Of a stretch of DNA of 64,000 bases, positions 35,220 to 45,949 are shown piece by piece. The position numbers and the translations under genes were made by a program. Position 1 is the first letter of the stretch. Each line of letters opens with the position of its first letter. Origin of the DNA: Membranipora membranacea (lineage: Eukaryota; Bryozoa; Gymnolaemata; Cheilostomatida; Membraniporidae); the NCBI GenBank assembly GCA_914767715.1, contig OU612075.1:21824001-21888000 (forward strand). The letters are read 5' to 3'. The notes under the pieces were generated by a model. It was not told the DNA's origin, did not search any database, and saw only the letters and a program-made list of their open reading frames with translations.

Positions 35220-35870
35220 ACGAAACATAGTGTCTGTCATAAACTGCAACTGCGAAACTGTTGCTAAATGTAAATTATGTATCAACTGACACCTAAAAAG
35301 ACCATTGATTGTGGCTTCCAAGACAATAACATCTGAGAATGACCGTGTAGCAAAGAGAGACGAGAAAAGAAAAAATAACATCCATAACATGCTCAAACGG
35401 AAAACATCACAATTGGCCGGCAATGCCATGACAATAATGCTGGCATCAGCAAGTATGTTAGGGAGGTGCAGCCAGGGACCTTAGAATCGCTAGACAACAT
35501 GGCACGGAAAAACAGTTCGGAAAATGCTTACAGAATATCACGACAGGGCCTAAATGAGACCGTGGACGACACAACGAGCTTGATGACAAGCCCCATGCAA
35601 TCAGGGTGCGTGCCAAAGGGATTCCAAAGGAGAAGCGGAAGGGATTCAAGAGGGATATTATCAAACAAACTGCCCCAGCATTTCTTGGTGCAATACAGAC
35701 CCAGCGGCAGGATGATTTTACAACCCCACTCAATGCCCATGTCAAATCATTGGTTTTGGGCAAAAAACATACAAGGCCAAAACTGCAATGGCTGTTGGGT
35801 TTTGAAACAGTAGCAAAGATTATTATTAATTGTTTTTTAAGAAATTTTATAATCCTTAATTGACGTTCTG
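35220..35870 (+). mobile_element. Repeat shared with 40.05-40.2 and 46.55-46.7 kb, coding-like
   Basis: 35300-35440 (GGCTTCCAAGACAATAACAT, GAATGACCGTGTAGCAAAGA) is repeated in diverged form at 46560-46690, and 35745-35805 (GGTTTTGGGCAAAAAACATA, CCAAAACTGCAATGGCTG) at 40145-40190. Two frames carry protein-like sequence: NMARKNSSENAYRISRQGL and then, shifted, AKGIPKEKRKGFKRDIIKQT and TRPKLQWLLGFETVAK. It is probably part of the same hAT-like element whose other parts lie at 39.8-41.8 and 46.1-46.7 kb. Confidence 0.4.
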
Positions 35871-36149
35871 TTCTTTAAAAAGATGACTCTCTTATTCCTT
35901 TCAAAATCATATAAAAGATGCAATCGTAAACACTGCAACTCTGGTATGTCTGCAAAGCTGCAGGTACACAGGGCATTGTTCACAGCTATACTTGACATTG
36001 TAAACAAGGAGAAAATCGTTCAAATATCTAGAGGCAGGCCACTCCTTCACTTTTTGCTGACAGTGTGTACCATAATATAGAACAGCTGATAAGAAAGAAA
36101 AAAATGTAATGGACTTTAATACAGAGGAACAACAACGATGACTTCGTCA
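35871..36149 (+). other. Coding-like stretch, unrecognised
   Basis: 35883-36080 is open for 65 codons with KRCNRKHCNSG and LFTAILDIVNKEKIV. It has no start or splice context and is probably transposon debris. Confidence 0.25.
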
Positions 36150-36159
36150 GCTTTGACCT

Positions 36160-37829
36160 GTAGACCGAGGCTTACTAGATGTAAAAAAAGGGACATTATA
36201 GCAAAGCTTCTTCCTCTCATGCCTGTCAACCATTGTGCATTCTGCGAAGGGCTAACTGCCTATGATAAGTCTGATCTTTCAAGCGGTGGCCAGATTGAGA
36301 GATTTTTATAATACAAAGACAGAAACTATATACCAGGGAAATCCGGACGAATGTTTCCATGAGTGTCACATGATTATAGAGAGCACGTAGCAATGCAAGA
36401 AAGCCAAACCTTTCGTAGTTCTCTGCGAGTTTTTCTATCAGCGCTGGCAAAAAAAGCGCCTTATGATATATTATCACCATCATCCTCGCACCCCTCTCAC
36501 TTCAATAACTCATATTCAGCTCGTCCAGCGTTGCAAGAGAACTCAGAGCAGAGAGTATAGCCTGGTCATTAAAAATCAAAGGCTGAGAGAAAAAGCTACC
36601 GAGACTCTCTGAGGCTGGGCTTGTTGATGTTTCACCAAAATATCAGCACATTATGAAAAGCTGCTAGAGCAGAAACTAAGGATATCAAAATAGAGACATA
36701 GGGGAGTTTGTTTTCCACTCAGCAGCTCGAGGTCCAATTAACCCATAATAATGGAATGAGGTGGCATCCTCCACTTGTGATCGGATGGGCGCTAGGTCTG
36801 AAAATCAAATCTACAGCAGCCTACCGGTATATTAGAAATTCAACAGCTCTAAGTCTGCCCTCAGAGCCAACTCTAGCCGACTAGCTCACTATCGTACTAC
36901 GACAGCTGGAGTTGATAGAGATGCCCTCATTGAGCTCGTTCAACGGTACAGACATGAAACGGATATAGCGCTTATAGCTGACGAGATATAGATTTAAGAT
37001 GGTGCCCTCTACAAGAATGGATATATCATAGGCTATATTACTCTCGATGATCTGGATAATACATTTCAGTAGATGATCACCTCAGAACAGTCATCGGCAG
37101 CAGCGACACACGCTCTGGCCTTCGTGGCCCAAGGACTGTGAAAACGGCTTGAAATAGAAGACAACACTGGCACCACTAAATTCATATCAAGATGCAATTA
37201 ACCTTGAGAAGCTATTATAATCTCAATCTCATATATTTATATAAATGTATTAAGATTGACACAAGAAAAGATGACTGCTTCGATTCTAGAGAAAAAAAAG
37301 TTTATACATCATTTTTTTCAAATAATATATTTAATTGGAGAGTACGGGTATTTGTGATACTGAAACAAAATGGTGGAAGAGGGTTTGTAATTGACATAAT
37401 TAAAATTTTAAAGCTTAACATTTTTTTATAACATCCAAATTAAGAAGGAGTACATCATTACGCATCAAATATCAAAATATAACTTTGGTGGTTGTCTGCC
37501 ACTTTGACTACCCTGTAGTAATTTATGGTACACAGAATGCGACCAGCTCCCAAATGAACAACACATATTGGGAGTGTTTAGAAAGTCTGGAGTTGGCTGG
37601 GTTTCTCGTCAGATCCTTTATATGCGATGGCGCCTCATCAAACAGAAAAATGTTCAAGCTTCACGGTGACAACTTTCCTGAGTATACAATCATACATAGT
37701 TGCCTCAACAAGTTTGCTGAGGGTCTGACATATATCATCAACGATGTGCCCCATCTGGTGAAAAATACTAGGAACTGCCTAGTAGATCACGGCAAACATC
37801 GTTATTTATGTAGAGCTCCGAGACAGTGA
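36160..37829 (+). mobile_element. P-element/THAP9-like transposase remnant
   Basis: Order of pieces matches P-element-type transposases: GMRWHPPLVIGWALGL..YRYIRNSTALSLPSEPTL (36750-36880); after a frame change DALIELVQRYRHETDI..LIADEI, two stops, DGALYKNGYIIGYITLDDLD (36920-37060; the conserved DEMxIKxxLVY..GxxxGFVxLG block with its catalytic Asp); ATHALAFVAQG (37110); then one open frame 37485-37829 with CDGASSNRKMFKLHG and IINDVPHLVKNTRNCL, the RNase H-like core that precedes the GTP-binding insertion. 36160-36340 (KKRDIIAKLLPLMPVNHCAFC) may be part of it. An unrelated AT-rich stretch at 37200-37430 separates the last two blocks. The THAP finger, terminal repeats and C-terminal third are not seen. 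Clearly inactive. Confidence 0.75.
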
Positions 37830-38339
37830 AATAAAACCATGGCGTTCTTTCATGGTGTAACGAATTTGAATGGCCACAATATGAGAGGGAGAGGGATGAA
37901 AATGGATTTATGCCAAATTGGTATTATCTTTGTCTTGGTGACAGTTAGATTTCAGATAGTTTGAACTCACAGTAGCGGGGCATTTTTGAATGAAATCAGT
38001 TCATTTTCACACATGACTTAGCAGATCCCATTCATATTAAATAAATTTACTACTGCCCCCCCCCCCCTATTCTCGAAAATGCAAGAGAAATTTGGATGCT
38101 GCTAACCACATTTACACTTGATAAGGCTGTGTGATCATTTTAATTTAATTAATTTTAGTTTATTATTTTATAGCTATATGAGGACTATATACATCAACAC
38201 CTCACATGTATTCCGGGTGACAAATCAGATCTCACTACGATGACTGTTCTCCTCAATCACAACACATCAAAAACAAAAGCTATACATCGAGTTAACGATT
38301 TGGGTCATCTGAGGCGACGACCTCCCATGCCATTGAATT
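37830..38339. other. No gene recognised; C11 tract
   Basis: AT-rich sequence with a poly-C run at 38057-38067. No coding signal before 38340. Confidence 0.4.
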
Positions 38340-38600
38340 CACACAAACCACAACTATATTTAAGGTGAAAACAGGCAGCATAATAGCTGTGGCCTACGAA
38401 GACCAGTTAGATCTGGCTGAGGTTTTGAGTGTAGGTGATTCTGAGTATGAGTATACAGTGAAAAATGGGAAAACGTCAGGGGGGGGGGGAGTTTCAAGTG
38501 GCCTCCTTTCCCAAGAAAGTCCATTGTGAACTGACCCACTGAGTCCAGCTGAGTTCACTGAGGCTATTCAGACTGGACAACGAGGCTAACACCGCCCAAG
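38340..38600 (+). pseudogene. Transposon-linked 'VAVAYED..FKWP' domain fragment
   Basis: Open reading from about 38360: KVKTGSIIAVAYEDQLDLAE, VLSVGDSEYEYTVKN, a G12 tract at 38481-38492 that encodes glycines, then FKWPPFPRKSIV and a stop. The pattern of VGD-VAVAYED, then V.F, then FxWP is a small module that I recall at the C-terminal side of transposon-derived proteins in cnidarians and sponges. Recognition is from memory, and the host element is not certain. Confidence 0.4.
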
Positions 38601-39040
38601 TATATACTGAAATTAAGGCTAAATACTTTTTCACGATTGTTGCTTAAAGCTGCTGAGAGTAATTAGAAATTCGATGTATGTGTATGTGCATTTTCTGAGG
38701 ATTTTCTGTTACACTTTTTTGAAGGCTAGTTATTTAGAGCGCATTATCAATATCCCAAAAAGCCTAGTGAATATGAAGTACCTTGTTGTTATGAGTCCAT
38801 AACACTGGTGAGAAAGTTTTTAAACATCACAGCCTGGCCGGAAAAGGTGCAGTTTTGCAGAAAAGACAGGGAAAATTGTAATTCTGTTACATCCGAATTG
38901 CCAAGAAGTAAGAATCATGTTTCAGGACAATCTGTTGATACTTTACTTCTGTTATCAAAATCCATGTTAAGTTTGAGCATTTAGTGATTGCTAGATATAA
39001 CTTGTGACTAATTGAAAATTGTCAATCTTTCTTTGTCTTA

Positions 39041-39300
39041 GATTGTTGTAAAGTCAGCCTGCACGCAGACAGAAATGTGAAGACATTTAATATATCGTCT
39101 CCTGAAGTGATAGAACAGTTAGAAAAAGGACAGGAAGGTGTAACTAAACACAACGTATGTGACTTGAGGATCATAACTTTCCTCAGGAACAGGACTCTGG
39201 GTAAACCACCATCGAATTCACGTGCTTCTCTGTCTGAGCAATACACGAAACAAATGATGATGCGGAGCTGCTTGTACTTATCGGACTGTCAAGCTGAATC
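39041..39300 (+). pseudogene. Transposon-type exon upstream of KDZ-like exon
   Basis: Acceptor TTTGTCTTAG at 39031-39040 is followed by an open frame: DCCKVSLHADRNVKTFNIS, PEVIEQLEKGQEGVTKHNVC, DLRIITFLRNRTLGKPPSNS, then ASLSEQYTKQ. The composition is protein-like and free of stops for about 260 bases, then blends into repeat sequence shared with 45.95-46.0 kb. By position it may be the N-terminal neighbour of the KDZ-like exon at 40304. I recognise no named domain. Confidence 0.4.
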
Positions 39301-39651
39301 TAGTTGGCAGGCAAGCTTAAAAGTACTAACTACAGATACAACATACAAATCCTCACAGCCTCTCTGCATAGCAGATTCTTCTATCTTGGTGGACGGTACG
39401 ACGAGAGCTATCCCTGTAGGCTGGCCTAGCTAGAGAAAACTAACGGCTAAACTAAATTGGAAATGAAAAATAGGATTTCGACTGAAATGTGGACTGACCC
39501 AATGCACCAGAAATCTTGGTTAAATGTTGGTTAAAATCGCAAGTGCTGTCTCTGTCCAAGGACTGAGAAATATCAGTGCCTTAAGGGCGCGGCCGCCATA
39601 TTCGGCGCCAAGTTGCTCTCAGTTTGCAGGCAGGTCGGAGCACACCTGGGG

Positions 39652-39756
39652 CGTCATATGAGCCCAGTAGTCAGTAGACCGCAGCGGGACTTGAACCCAG
39701 GATCTCCAACGCTTGCACGTCAGAGGGCAGGCGATCTAACCAACTGAGCTACCTTA
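39652..39756 (-). repeat. tRNA-derived SINE-like element, copy 2
   Basis: Minus strand: AAGGTAGCTCAGTTGGTTAG (A-box), GATCGCCTGCC, and 45 bases later CTGGGTTCAAGTCCCG, an almost canonical B-box. Then GCGGTCTACTGACTACTGGG. This is the best-preserved of the three copies (23.03, 39.65, 47.6 kb). It might be mistaken for a tRNA, but no acceptor stem closes. Confidence 0.75.
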
Positions 39757-39764
39757 TTTTTCGG

Positions 39765-40210
39765 ACAATATGTGGAAGCTAACCAACCGTGTTCTCACAA
39801 AGCAGGGATTATGGGCGAAAAAACTGCAGACAACCCCAGAGATCTGATGACAAAAGTGTTGGAGGAAAACAATATCAACAACAGCACCCCGCGACAAAAC
39901 AAGCCTGCCATGCATCCAAGTAAGGCCAAAAAGGCTTAAAAGACCTGATAGGCATGTGCAAATTGGTTGTTAAGATTTATCCAAATTATAAGACCGATGA
40001 ATGTCAGCAGAACTCTAACCAAGATGACCTGGAAAGGACACATGCATTAGCCTAGATATTCTGACTGATGCAAGACACAGGACATTGAACCCGCTCAAAT
40101 CACAAAACATCTCAAATGGCAAGAACTGCAATGTCAATCAGATTAGTTTTGGGCATAAAACAAGTCCAAAACTGCAATGGCTGGCTGGGTTTATTCGGAG
40201 AACTGCATAA
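39765..40210 (+). mobile_element. hAT-like transposon debris, copy 1
   Basis: The stretch from AAGCTAACCAACCGTGTTCT to GACCTGATAGGCATGTGCAA parallels 46085-46330 and, in part, 41580-41700. The best translated part elsewhere resembles the segment of hAT transposases before the TRWNS motif. Here it is broken by many stops. Confidence 0.45.
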
Positions 40211-40303
40211 ATATTAATCACCATGCATGCGTCACACTTACACTGCATTTCCAACAGCCTTATACCTCACATGCCTAATTTGATATGTTAATTTCTCTTA
40301 CAG

Positions 40304-40426
40304 GACCCAGGCTCGTAGTTTATGACAACGCATGTAATCATCATGTGTATTGTCTCAACCGTGACTCCGGATTCTTCAAGGAAACTAGATTTGTAGTTGA
40401 CAGATTTCATTGGAACAATCACAAAG
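40304..40426 (+). pseudogene. KDZ-like transposase exon
   Basis: Acceptor TTTCTCTTACAG and donor GTAGAT bound 123 bases open in one frame, phase 1 on both sides: PRLVVYDNACNHHVYCLNR, DSGFFKETRFVVDRFHWNNH. The YDxAC motif and the (V/I)DRFHxxxH block are hallmarks of Kyakuja-Dileera-Zisupton transposases and their invertebrate relatives. The exon itself is intact; flanking exons are not identifiable except possibly 39041-39300. Confidence 0.55.
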
Positions 40427-40837
40427 GTAGATGAAAATCAATATCAGTTCTGAAATTTGACAAACAGTTGCATCTATCATCCTGTCATGACACCTTACAA
40501 TAGGGGCTGTATCCATGAATTTTGAAGTGGTAGGGCCAGGCGGGGAGGGTGCGGGAGGGGCGCTATAACGTCTTCCTACACCCTCCCCGCTATTGGTACA
40601 GGAATATGTCCCCCTCCAGTAGAGCAATGAGCGAGTGTGGCAAGTGCCACACAAATGGCCATGTGCTGAGGTGAATGTTTGTTGCAGGCACCATCTAATA
40701 TGGAACACCAAGTTCAAAGACCTGGACTGCGTGAAATTTTGTGAACATTGGACACAAATGCAGAGAAATTGATTGTAGGAGATAAACTCTGAGCAGGAAA
40801 TTGTTAGTGTTTTGGGCCCACCCTGAATTGCGAGGAG

Positions 40838-41455
40838 GGGCTGAAGATGTTTGGCTGCCATTTCCATTTCAGCCAAGGTATCCACCGAAACGCCATGTCT
40901 CAAGGGCTTCAATCTGAGTACAGGAAGAAGCAGGATGTATAAAAGCTTTTGAGGATGCTCTATGCCATGCCACTTCTGCCGCTGAAGTAGGATTCGCCGA
41001 CCTGCAGACTACGGAGGAACAGCTAGAGCATATTGATGGAGTTACCAGATTGATGGCCTACTTTGAGAAGTGTTGGATGGTTGGGAGAGCATCATAGAAA
41101 CCAGCTGATTGCTCCATGTTTGGAGTCGAGACGAGGACCACGAACGATCTGGAGGGATACCACCACAAGCTGAATAGGAAATTACCTTGGAACAAGCCAA
41201 ATATGTACCTTCTCATGAACATTCTATACAACGACAGTCAAGCGAGAACCAGTGACATTCAGCTGGTCAAGCTAAGGGATCTATCAAGGAAAAGATCAGT
41301 CGCCACAAAGAGCAGACAGACCAAACTAGCAGATGCAATGGTTGGAGTTACAGAGCAAGGAGATGACAACTTCAGGATCCCAAAAAGTGGCCAGTCAAAC
41401 TATGCCAACTTCCAGCCGCTAACTCTGAGGTGCGTGTTGTTAAGAGAGTATACAT
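40838..41455 (+). mobile_element. MULE-like transposase, C-terminal half
   Basis: 40848-40940 reads GCHFHFSQGIHRNAMSQGLQ, a stop, then KLLRMLYAMPLLPL, matching the HFHF.Q....LGL and LLALPFLP region of Mutator-like transposases. After a frame change, EVGFADLQTTEEQLEHID and MAYFEKCWMVG follow, a TAG at 41096-41098 lies between, and FGVETRTTNDLEGYHHKLNR corresponds to the RTNNxxExxHxxLN motif. The last part is open to 41458. The catalytic N-terminal part is not adjacent; such a part occurs at 50.36 kb, probably from another copy. Confidence 0.7.
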
Positions 41456-41579
41456 TTTGACATTATAATTCTACTATTTTATTGCCATCTTCATGTAAAA
41501 AAGAAACTTACAGAAAATAGGAACATTTGGCAGGACAATTCTATGTTAATATTTATGTGGACAAATAGTCTGTCATGCA

Positions 41580-41850
41580 TCCTCCACATCCTAAGCACAG
41601 TCATTAGTATGTCATAAGAAAGGCTCATAAAGACGTCAAAGACCTGATAGGCGGGCGCAAATCGGTTGTTAAGTACATGAAGAAGTCAGGCCTGAACTCC
41701 AAACACTGAAACAATCCTGTGAAACGAGGTGGAACTCCGCTGCTGCTGTTGGTAAAAAGATATGTCTGGAGAAGGAGAGGTGTTATTGTCAGAGCACAAC
41801 AGAGGAGAAATCTTTTTTAGATTTTAGTTTTTACTCGGTAGGATAATCTT
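41580..41850 (+). mobile_element. hAT-like transposon debris, copy 2
   Basis: In one frame: HKDVKDLIGGRKSVVKYMKK and SGLNSKH, then after a stop NNPVKRGGTPLLLLVKRY. Comparison with 46260-46450 suggests an original V-Y-K-SGL-(S)K-L---L-Q---TRWNS block typical of hAT transposases. Highly mutated. Confidence 0.4.
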
Positions 41851-42298
41851 AGATTTTAGTTTTTGTTCTTAAATTCGTCTTTTTTGATCCTACATCCTAT
41901 GAGAAACAATTTATTATTATGCGCTAGTATAAAACTGTACATTTTTGGACAGATAAGCACCTGTCTTTGACGTTCTGTTCTTTAGAAATATGACTCTCTT
42001 TTTCACTCTCATTTGATTCACTGTAGTTTTGATGTCAGAATGATACAGCTCATTAGCTCATCATTTTCATTTTTATGCCTTGGTATAAAGCTATACATTT
42101 TGTTTAGGTAAAATATTTGGATCTCCAAGTAGAGGGTCACAGCCATAAACATTGCTGTCTATTGTCACAGCATAAATACATTGCTGTTGCCAATATATCC
42201 TTGTACAATGGACATTATTCAAGAAGTGTCAATCACAATGAAGGCGGCCAACTCATTTTCGCGAAATTAAGAAGTTTTTTGTTTTGTTCTATCCACAG

Positions 42299-42516
42299 AT
42301 ACACGTGCTTGGTCTACCGGGACCATAAAACTACCTGGGCTGCCCTTCAGAGTGATTAAGGAGCTGGCAGACAGACAGCAACCAGCTACCATTAGGCTAC
42401 AGCCGCTGAAAGTCAGAGACATTATACGAAAAGTACTTGTTTGCGAGGCCGAACAGAGGCCATCAGCGAAAGAGATTCTGTCTGTTCCGACATCAATCAT
42501 TCCACCGCCAATGTGA
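42299..42516 (+). CDS. Terminal exon resembling the end of a protein kinase domain
   Basis: Acceptor TTTTGTTCTATCCACAG (to 42298) is followed by an uninterrupted frame to TGA at 42514-42516, 71 codons without an internal start: TRAWSTGTIKLPGLPFRVIK, ELADRQQPATIRLQPLKV, then RDIIRKVLVCEAEQRPSAKE, ILSVPTSIIPPPM. The segment RDIIRK-L--EAEQRPSAKEIL fits kinase subdomain XI, with its invariant Arg before P-(S/T)-A. Entry is in phase 1. It is intact and unlike the surrounding transposons, so it is probably the last exon of a host gene whose upstream introns absorbed them. It may or may not belong with the exons at 33.87-35.18 kb; the phases require at least one further exon between. Confidence 0.55.
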
Positions 42517-42545
42517 AAAAGTTATGTATACCATGTAATCGATTC

Positions 42546-42902
42546 TAGGTGTGGACATTCTTTGTGTCAAAATTATTTTTATTACATGTGCATCTCTGGA
42601 GTTAAGATATATATTTACTGTACATAACAAATATTAATCCTTTCTGATCTGACATTCACCATTTCTTCGTGTGTTTAAAAAATTCCAACCACATGTCTCT
42701 TGAGATCAGCCCTCAACTCATGTTTCTATACCTCAAAGATTTTGATATATTATATACATATATATATATTTATTCTAGGTGGTGTGAAATTCTGTGTGTC
42801 AAATATTTTTTTATTACATGTGCATCTCTGGAGTTGAGATATATACATATTATATATATATTGTACATATCAATTATTAATCCTTTCTATTCTGACATCC
42901 TG
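42546..42902. repeat. Tandem duplication after the terminal exon
   Basis: 42546-42660 and 42775-42902 share the order TCTAGGTG, CATGTGCATCTCTGGAGTT, GAGATATATA-rich, TATTAATCCTTTCT and CTGACAT, offset about 229 bases, with AT microsatellite expansion in the second copy. No coding content. Confidence 0.75.
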
Positions 42903-43042
42903 ATGTAATGTATAAATTAAGACATAATATAAACACAGAAGATGCTGTTGATAGGACAATTTAGAACTACTTGAGAACACTTATACCGCTTGTGTGTTGT
43001 TAAATTTTTTTTCTTGGATTTATAATAAATGTCATTTGTACC

Positions 43043-44705
43043 CATAGAGTTATTATATACTCTAGAGTCGACAATGTGTACAAAAATAGCATCAGTTTTT
43101 GTCCTACTTAATTATTGCGAAATCCATGACGCGACGCAATCTGGTTGTGCATGGCTAGTGCCTGTATCATATAATTTATCACTGAGAATTTAGGAATTGG
43201 GTATGAAAATCTAAGTTTTAGAGCGCTTATAGCCATTTTTTCGGAAAAAGTTTCATGGCCCACTATGTGGAACACTTGTAGGTATTTTCACTTGCTTGTT
43301 TTTTCTACTGCCACTTGCCAACCATATAAGCTGTGTCCTGTCTCTCTTACTCATATGTTACACATTCAGTGGGTTTTTTTTTTTATTAAATGAAGTACGA
43401 GTAGCCTGTGAACAAATGATCGTAGGTGTAAAAGTTTGCAGCTTACCTCAGCGTACATAAATCCGGATTCAGATTTGCTCTCCAGATAACATTACTTTAT
43501 TGAGGATATTATAATAAGTTTTTTTCTTCTTATGTCATCAAAGAAGATCAATTAAGATTGGTGCTAAAGTCAGATGTGGTGTTACTGTCAGTCCTCATTG
43601 CTCATTAGATCACTTTCTACCTCTCTTATATTTTTATAGCATCAATCCATTTCTGACGGAGAATCACAGCTGTATGAAATGCTAACTCTGGTCATTTCAA
43701 AGGATTGAACACTACTACACTAATCCCCCTTCCCTCAAAACTATGCAAACAAATACACATATATACATCAACTGCCAATGCCTTGACTGGAGTGTATACA
43801 AAATATCCTTTATGATGCTGAAGTTGCCATCTCAACTAATTTACAACACAAACAAACAACCATAGTCATAATAAACATACCAGAAAATTGTATCAGACAT
43901 CCACGACGACCGACCGCTCTGAAGCAAATGGTCCCTTATTTCAAGTATGGGGAGAAATCAGAAATATCCGTCTGGATAGGTATGTGAGTTTTCCATCCAA
44001 AGATTCACTTGATACTCAGCGACTTATCAAAAACGAAATGCATTCATTTATATGCTTTCAAAACATGCTGTGTATGGTTGAATGGTTTTGCGAATTCAAA
44101 AACTAGAGGACACCACCAGAGAGGGAAGTTAGAACTCTAAATGACATAGCCAAATCTAAAAGCCGAATCTTACGTCAGAACCGTATGTAAATTGCTTCTG
44201 CAAATGGCGGAACTTAGAGGCCGACTTTTAACCTCCAATCAGTTTTTCCAGAAGCTATGTGTACACCTTGTACTGAACAAATAACATTAACTCACTTGAT
44301 GGCTAACATATGAGTTAAAGAGACAGAATACAACTCATGGTTGGGAGAAACGTGGAAAAAACAAGCTAGCCCGGTAATTTTTTTTCATCACAATGATGTG
44401 TTTGCGGTTGGGGTTTTGGCTTATTTTGATGGGAAAACATAGAAAGAAAAAATTTCCAATGGCTGCAAGTGAAAATACCTAGAAGTGTTTCACATAGTGT
44501 GACATGAAAAAATGTCCGCAAAAATGGTTATAAGCGCTCTAAAACATAAATTGTCATGCTCAATTCCTATATTCTCAATGATAAGTTATATGATACAGGC
44601 ACTAGCCATGCACAACCAGATTGCGTCGCGTCATGGATTTCGCAATAATTAAGTAGGACGTTTTGAGCACTGCATTGTCCACTCTAGAGTATAAAATAAC
44701 TCCAT
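43043..44705. mobile_element. Complete non-autonomous DNA transposon with ~250-bp TIRs (copy B)
   Basis: 43043-43310 reappears reverse-complemented at about 44465-44705: GAGTTATT, ACTCTAGAGT, GTCCTACTTAATTATTGCGA, CATGACGCGACGCAATCTGG, GGCTAGTGCCTGTATCATAT, TTTTAGAGCGCTTATA and AGGTATTTTCACTTGC are all shared. The interior, about 1.15 kb, has only small broken frames (for example 43888-44106) and no transposase motif. Copy A at 19.38-20.79 kb follows the same interior order up to about 43970 of this copy. Target duplications were not evident, so the superfamily cannot be assigned. Confidence 0.85.
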
Positions 44706-45496
44706 GTTTGTACCCTTGTCAAATATGTGATATATACTTATTGAACTTGCTAAACCGCTCACATTTTGCCTTGTTCACAGATATGAGTCTGCTAACATAG
44801 AACAATCTGATGTGATCTATGTGGATCAGGGATCTTGTAGAAACTCAAAACCTACACACTCAGTACCATATTCCACCCTTGGACAACATCCGTACGACTA
44901 GATATCTTCCACTTCATGATGGGTCTCAGATTGTGTTGGTCAACAGAATCACATCCACTTTATGGTACCTTCACAACCCGACTGTCTGCAGCTATTTTCC
45001 AGTGGTACCCTGAGGATATGGCCAACCCTCTGCTCTCTTGGAGCATAAGTCTCAGACCCAGATGTAAGCGATTCTCCCAATTGGCATCAAAAAGTGAAAT
45101 TATTCTATTTAATTCAATCGGCCTAATTATCTGACTTGGTGTCTTACCAAAGGAGTTGGTCAATGATTGACTCCTTGGGTGTGCCATAAAATAGACCAGG
45201 AAGCCGCCAATGCCTTATGGGAAAAGCAGGTCAAACATGCAGAGTGTATAGTTGACCCTCCAGGTATCTCGCTGTACACCAAAACAGGAAATACACGGAT
45301 CGGGTAGAGGATCTTCCCGCTACTTAAATTTTGCTACAAACTGTATGACATAATTAGTGTTGATGATCCTACGAGTCACATGCTGCAAACGGGCAATTGG
45401 CGGGTGTTGAGGCTTATTGCATCGATATTTGTGTCACTAATTCGTTTCCTTAATTGTCAATGTTACACATATGCAGATCAATCTATTTTTTTTCAG
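44706..45496. other. No gene recognised
   Basis: Short open frames on both strands (44819-45187) without family features or splice support. Confidence 0.4.
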
Positions 45497-45874
45497 GAGA
45501 GTTAATCGGGATGGAGTATCTGTTGTCACAGACTGAAGCCCCTGTTGTTGAGCTTAGCAGAGAAGAGGACTTAATTGTTGATAATTTGTATATGACAGCT
45601 CCAGGTATTGTAGTGGATGAGGGGTTTGATGACATGGATACGACCAACACTAGAGGAAATTTGGAAGCACGCATTCTTCATGTCATTGTAGAGCAAGCCA
45701 GCAAGCAAGTGAGACCTCAACAGCAGACCAGAATAGGCTCAGCACCACAGTGACTACCCTTGTTCTCAACACAGAAAATCTCAGCTAGCCTCCCAGCCAA
45801 TAATATCCTCAGATCTCAGACTGTCTGCTGATGACTTTGAAGACAAGTACTTTACAGGCGAAAGTACCTTCTTG
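45497..45874 (+). pseudogene. Exon of an unrecognised, probably transposon-borne protein, frameshifted
   Basis: Acceptor TATTTTTTTTCAG (to 45496) opens ELIGMEYLLSQTEAPVVELS and EEDLIVDNLYMTAPGIVVDE, GFDDMDTTNTRGNLEARILH, and VIVEQASKQVRPQQQ up to 45753. A different frame is then open as DYPCSQHRKSQLASQPIISS and DLRLSADDFEDKYFTGE to a GTAAGT donor at 45875. One indel near 45745 therefore separates two good coding halves. hAT-like debris follows directly. Confidence 0.45.
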
Positions 45875-45949
45875 GTAAGTTGATGGATACGTAATTAGAA
45901 ATAAACTTTAAAAGAAAATAAGTGTCATGGTGCATTATAACTGATGCAA

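Noticed and set aside
40385-40912. 175-codon minus-strand open frame
   Set aside because: It runs antisense to the KDZ-like exon border and to the MULE HFHF block, both of which have family motifs on the plus strand.
44819-45187. Three overlapping open frames
   Set aside because: Mutually exclusive frames on both strands without motifs; nothing favours any of them.
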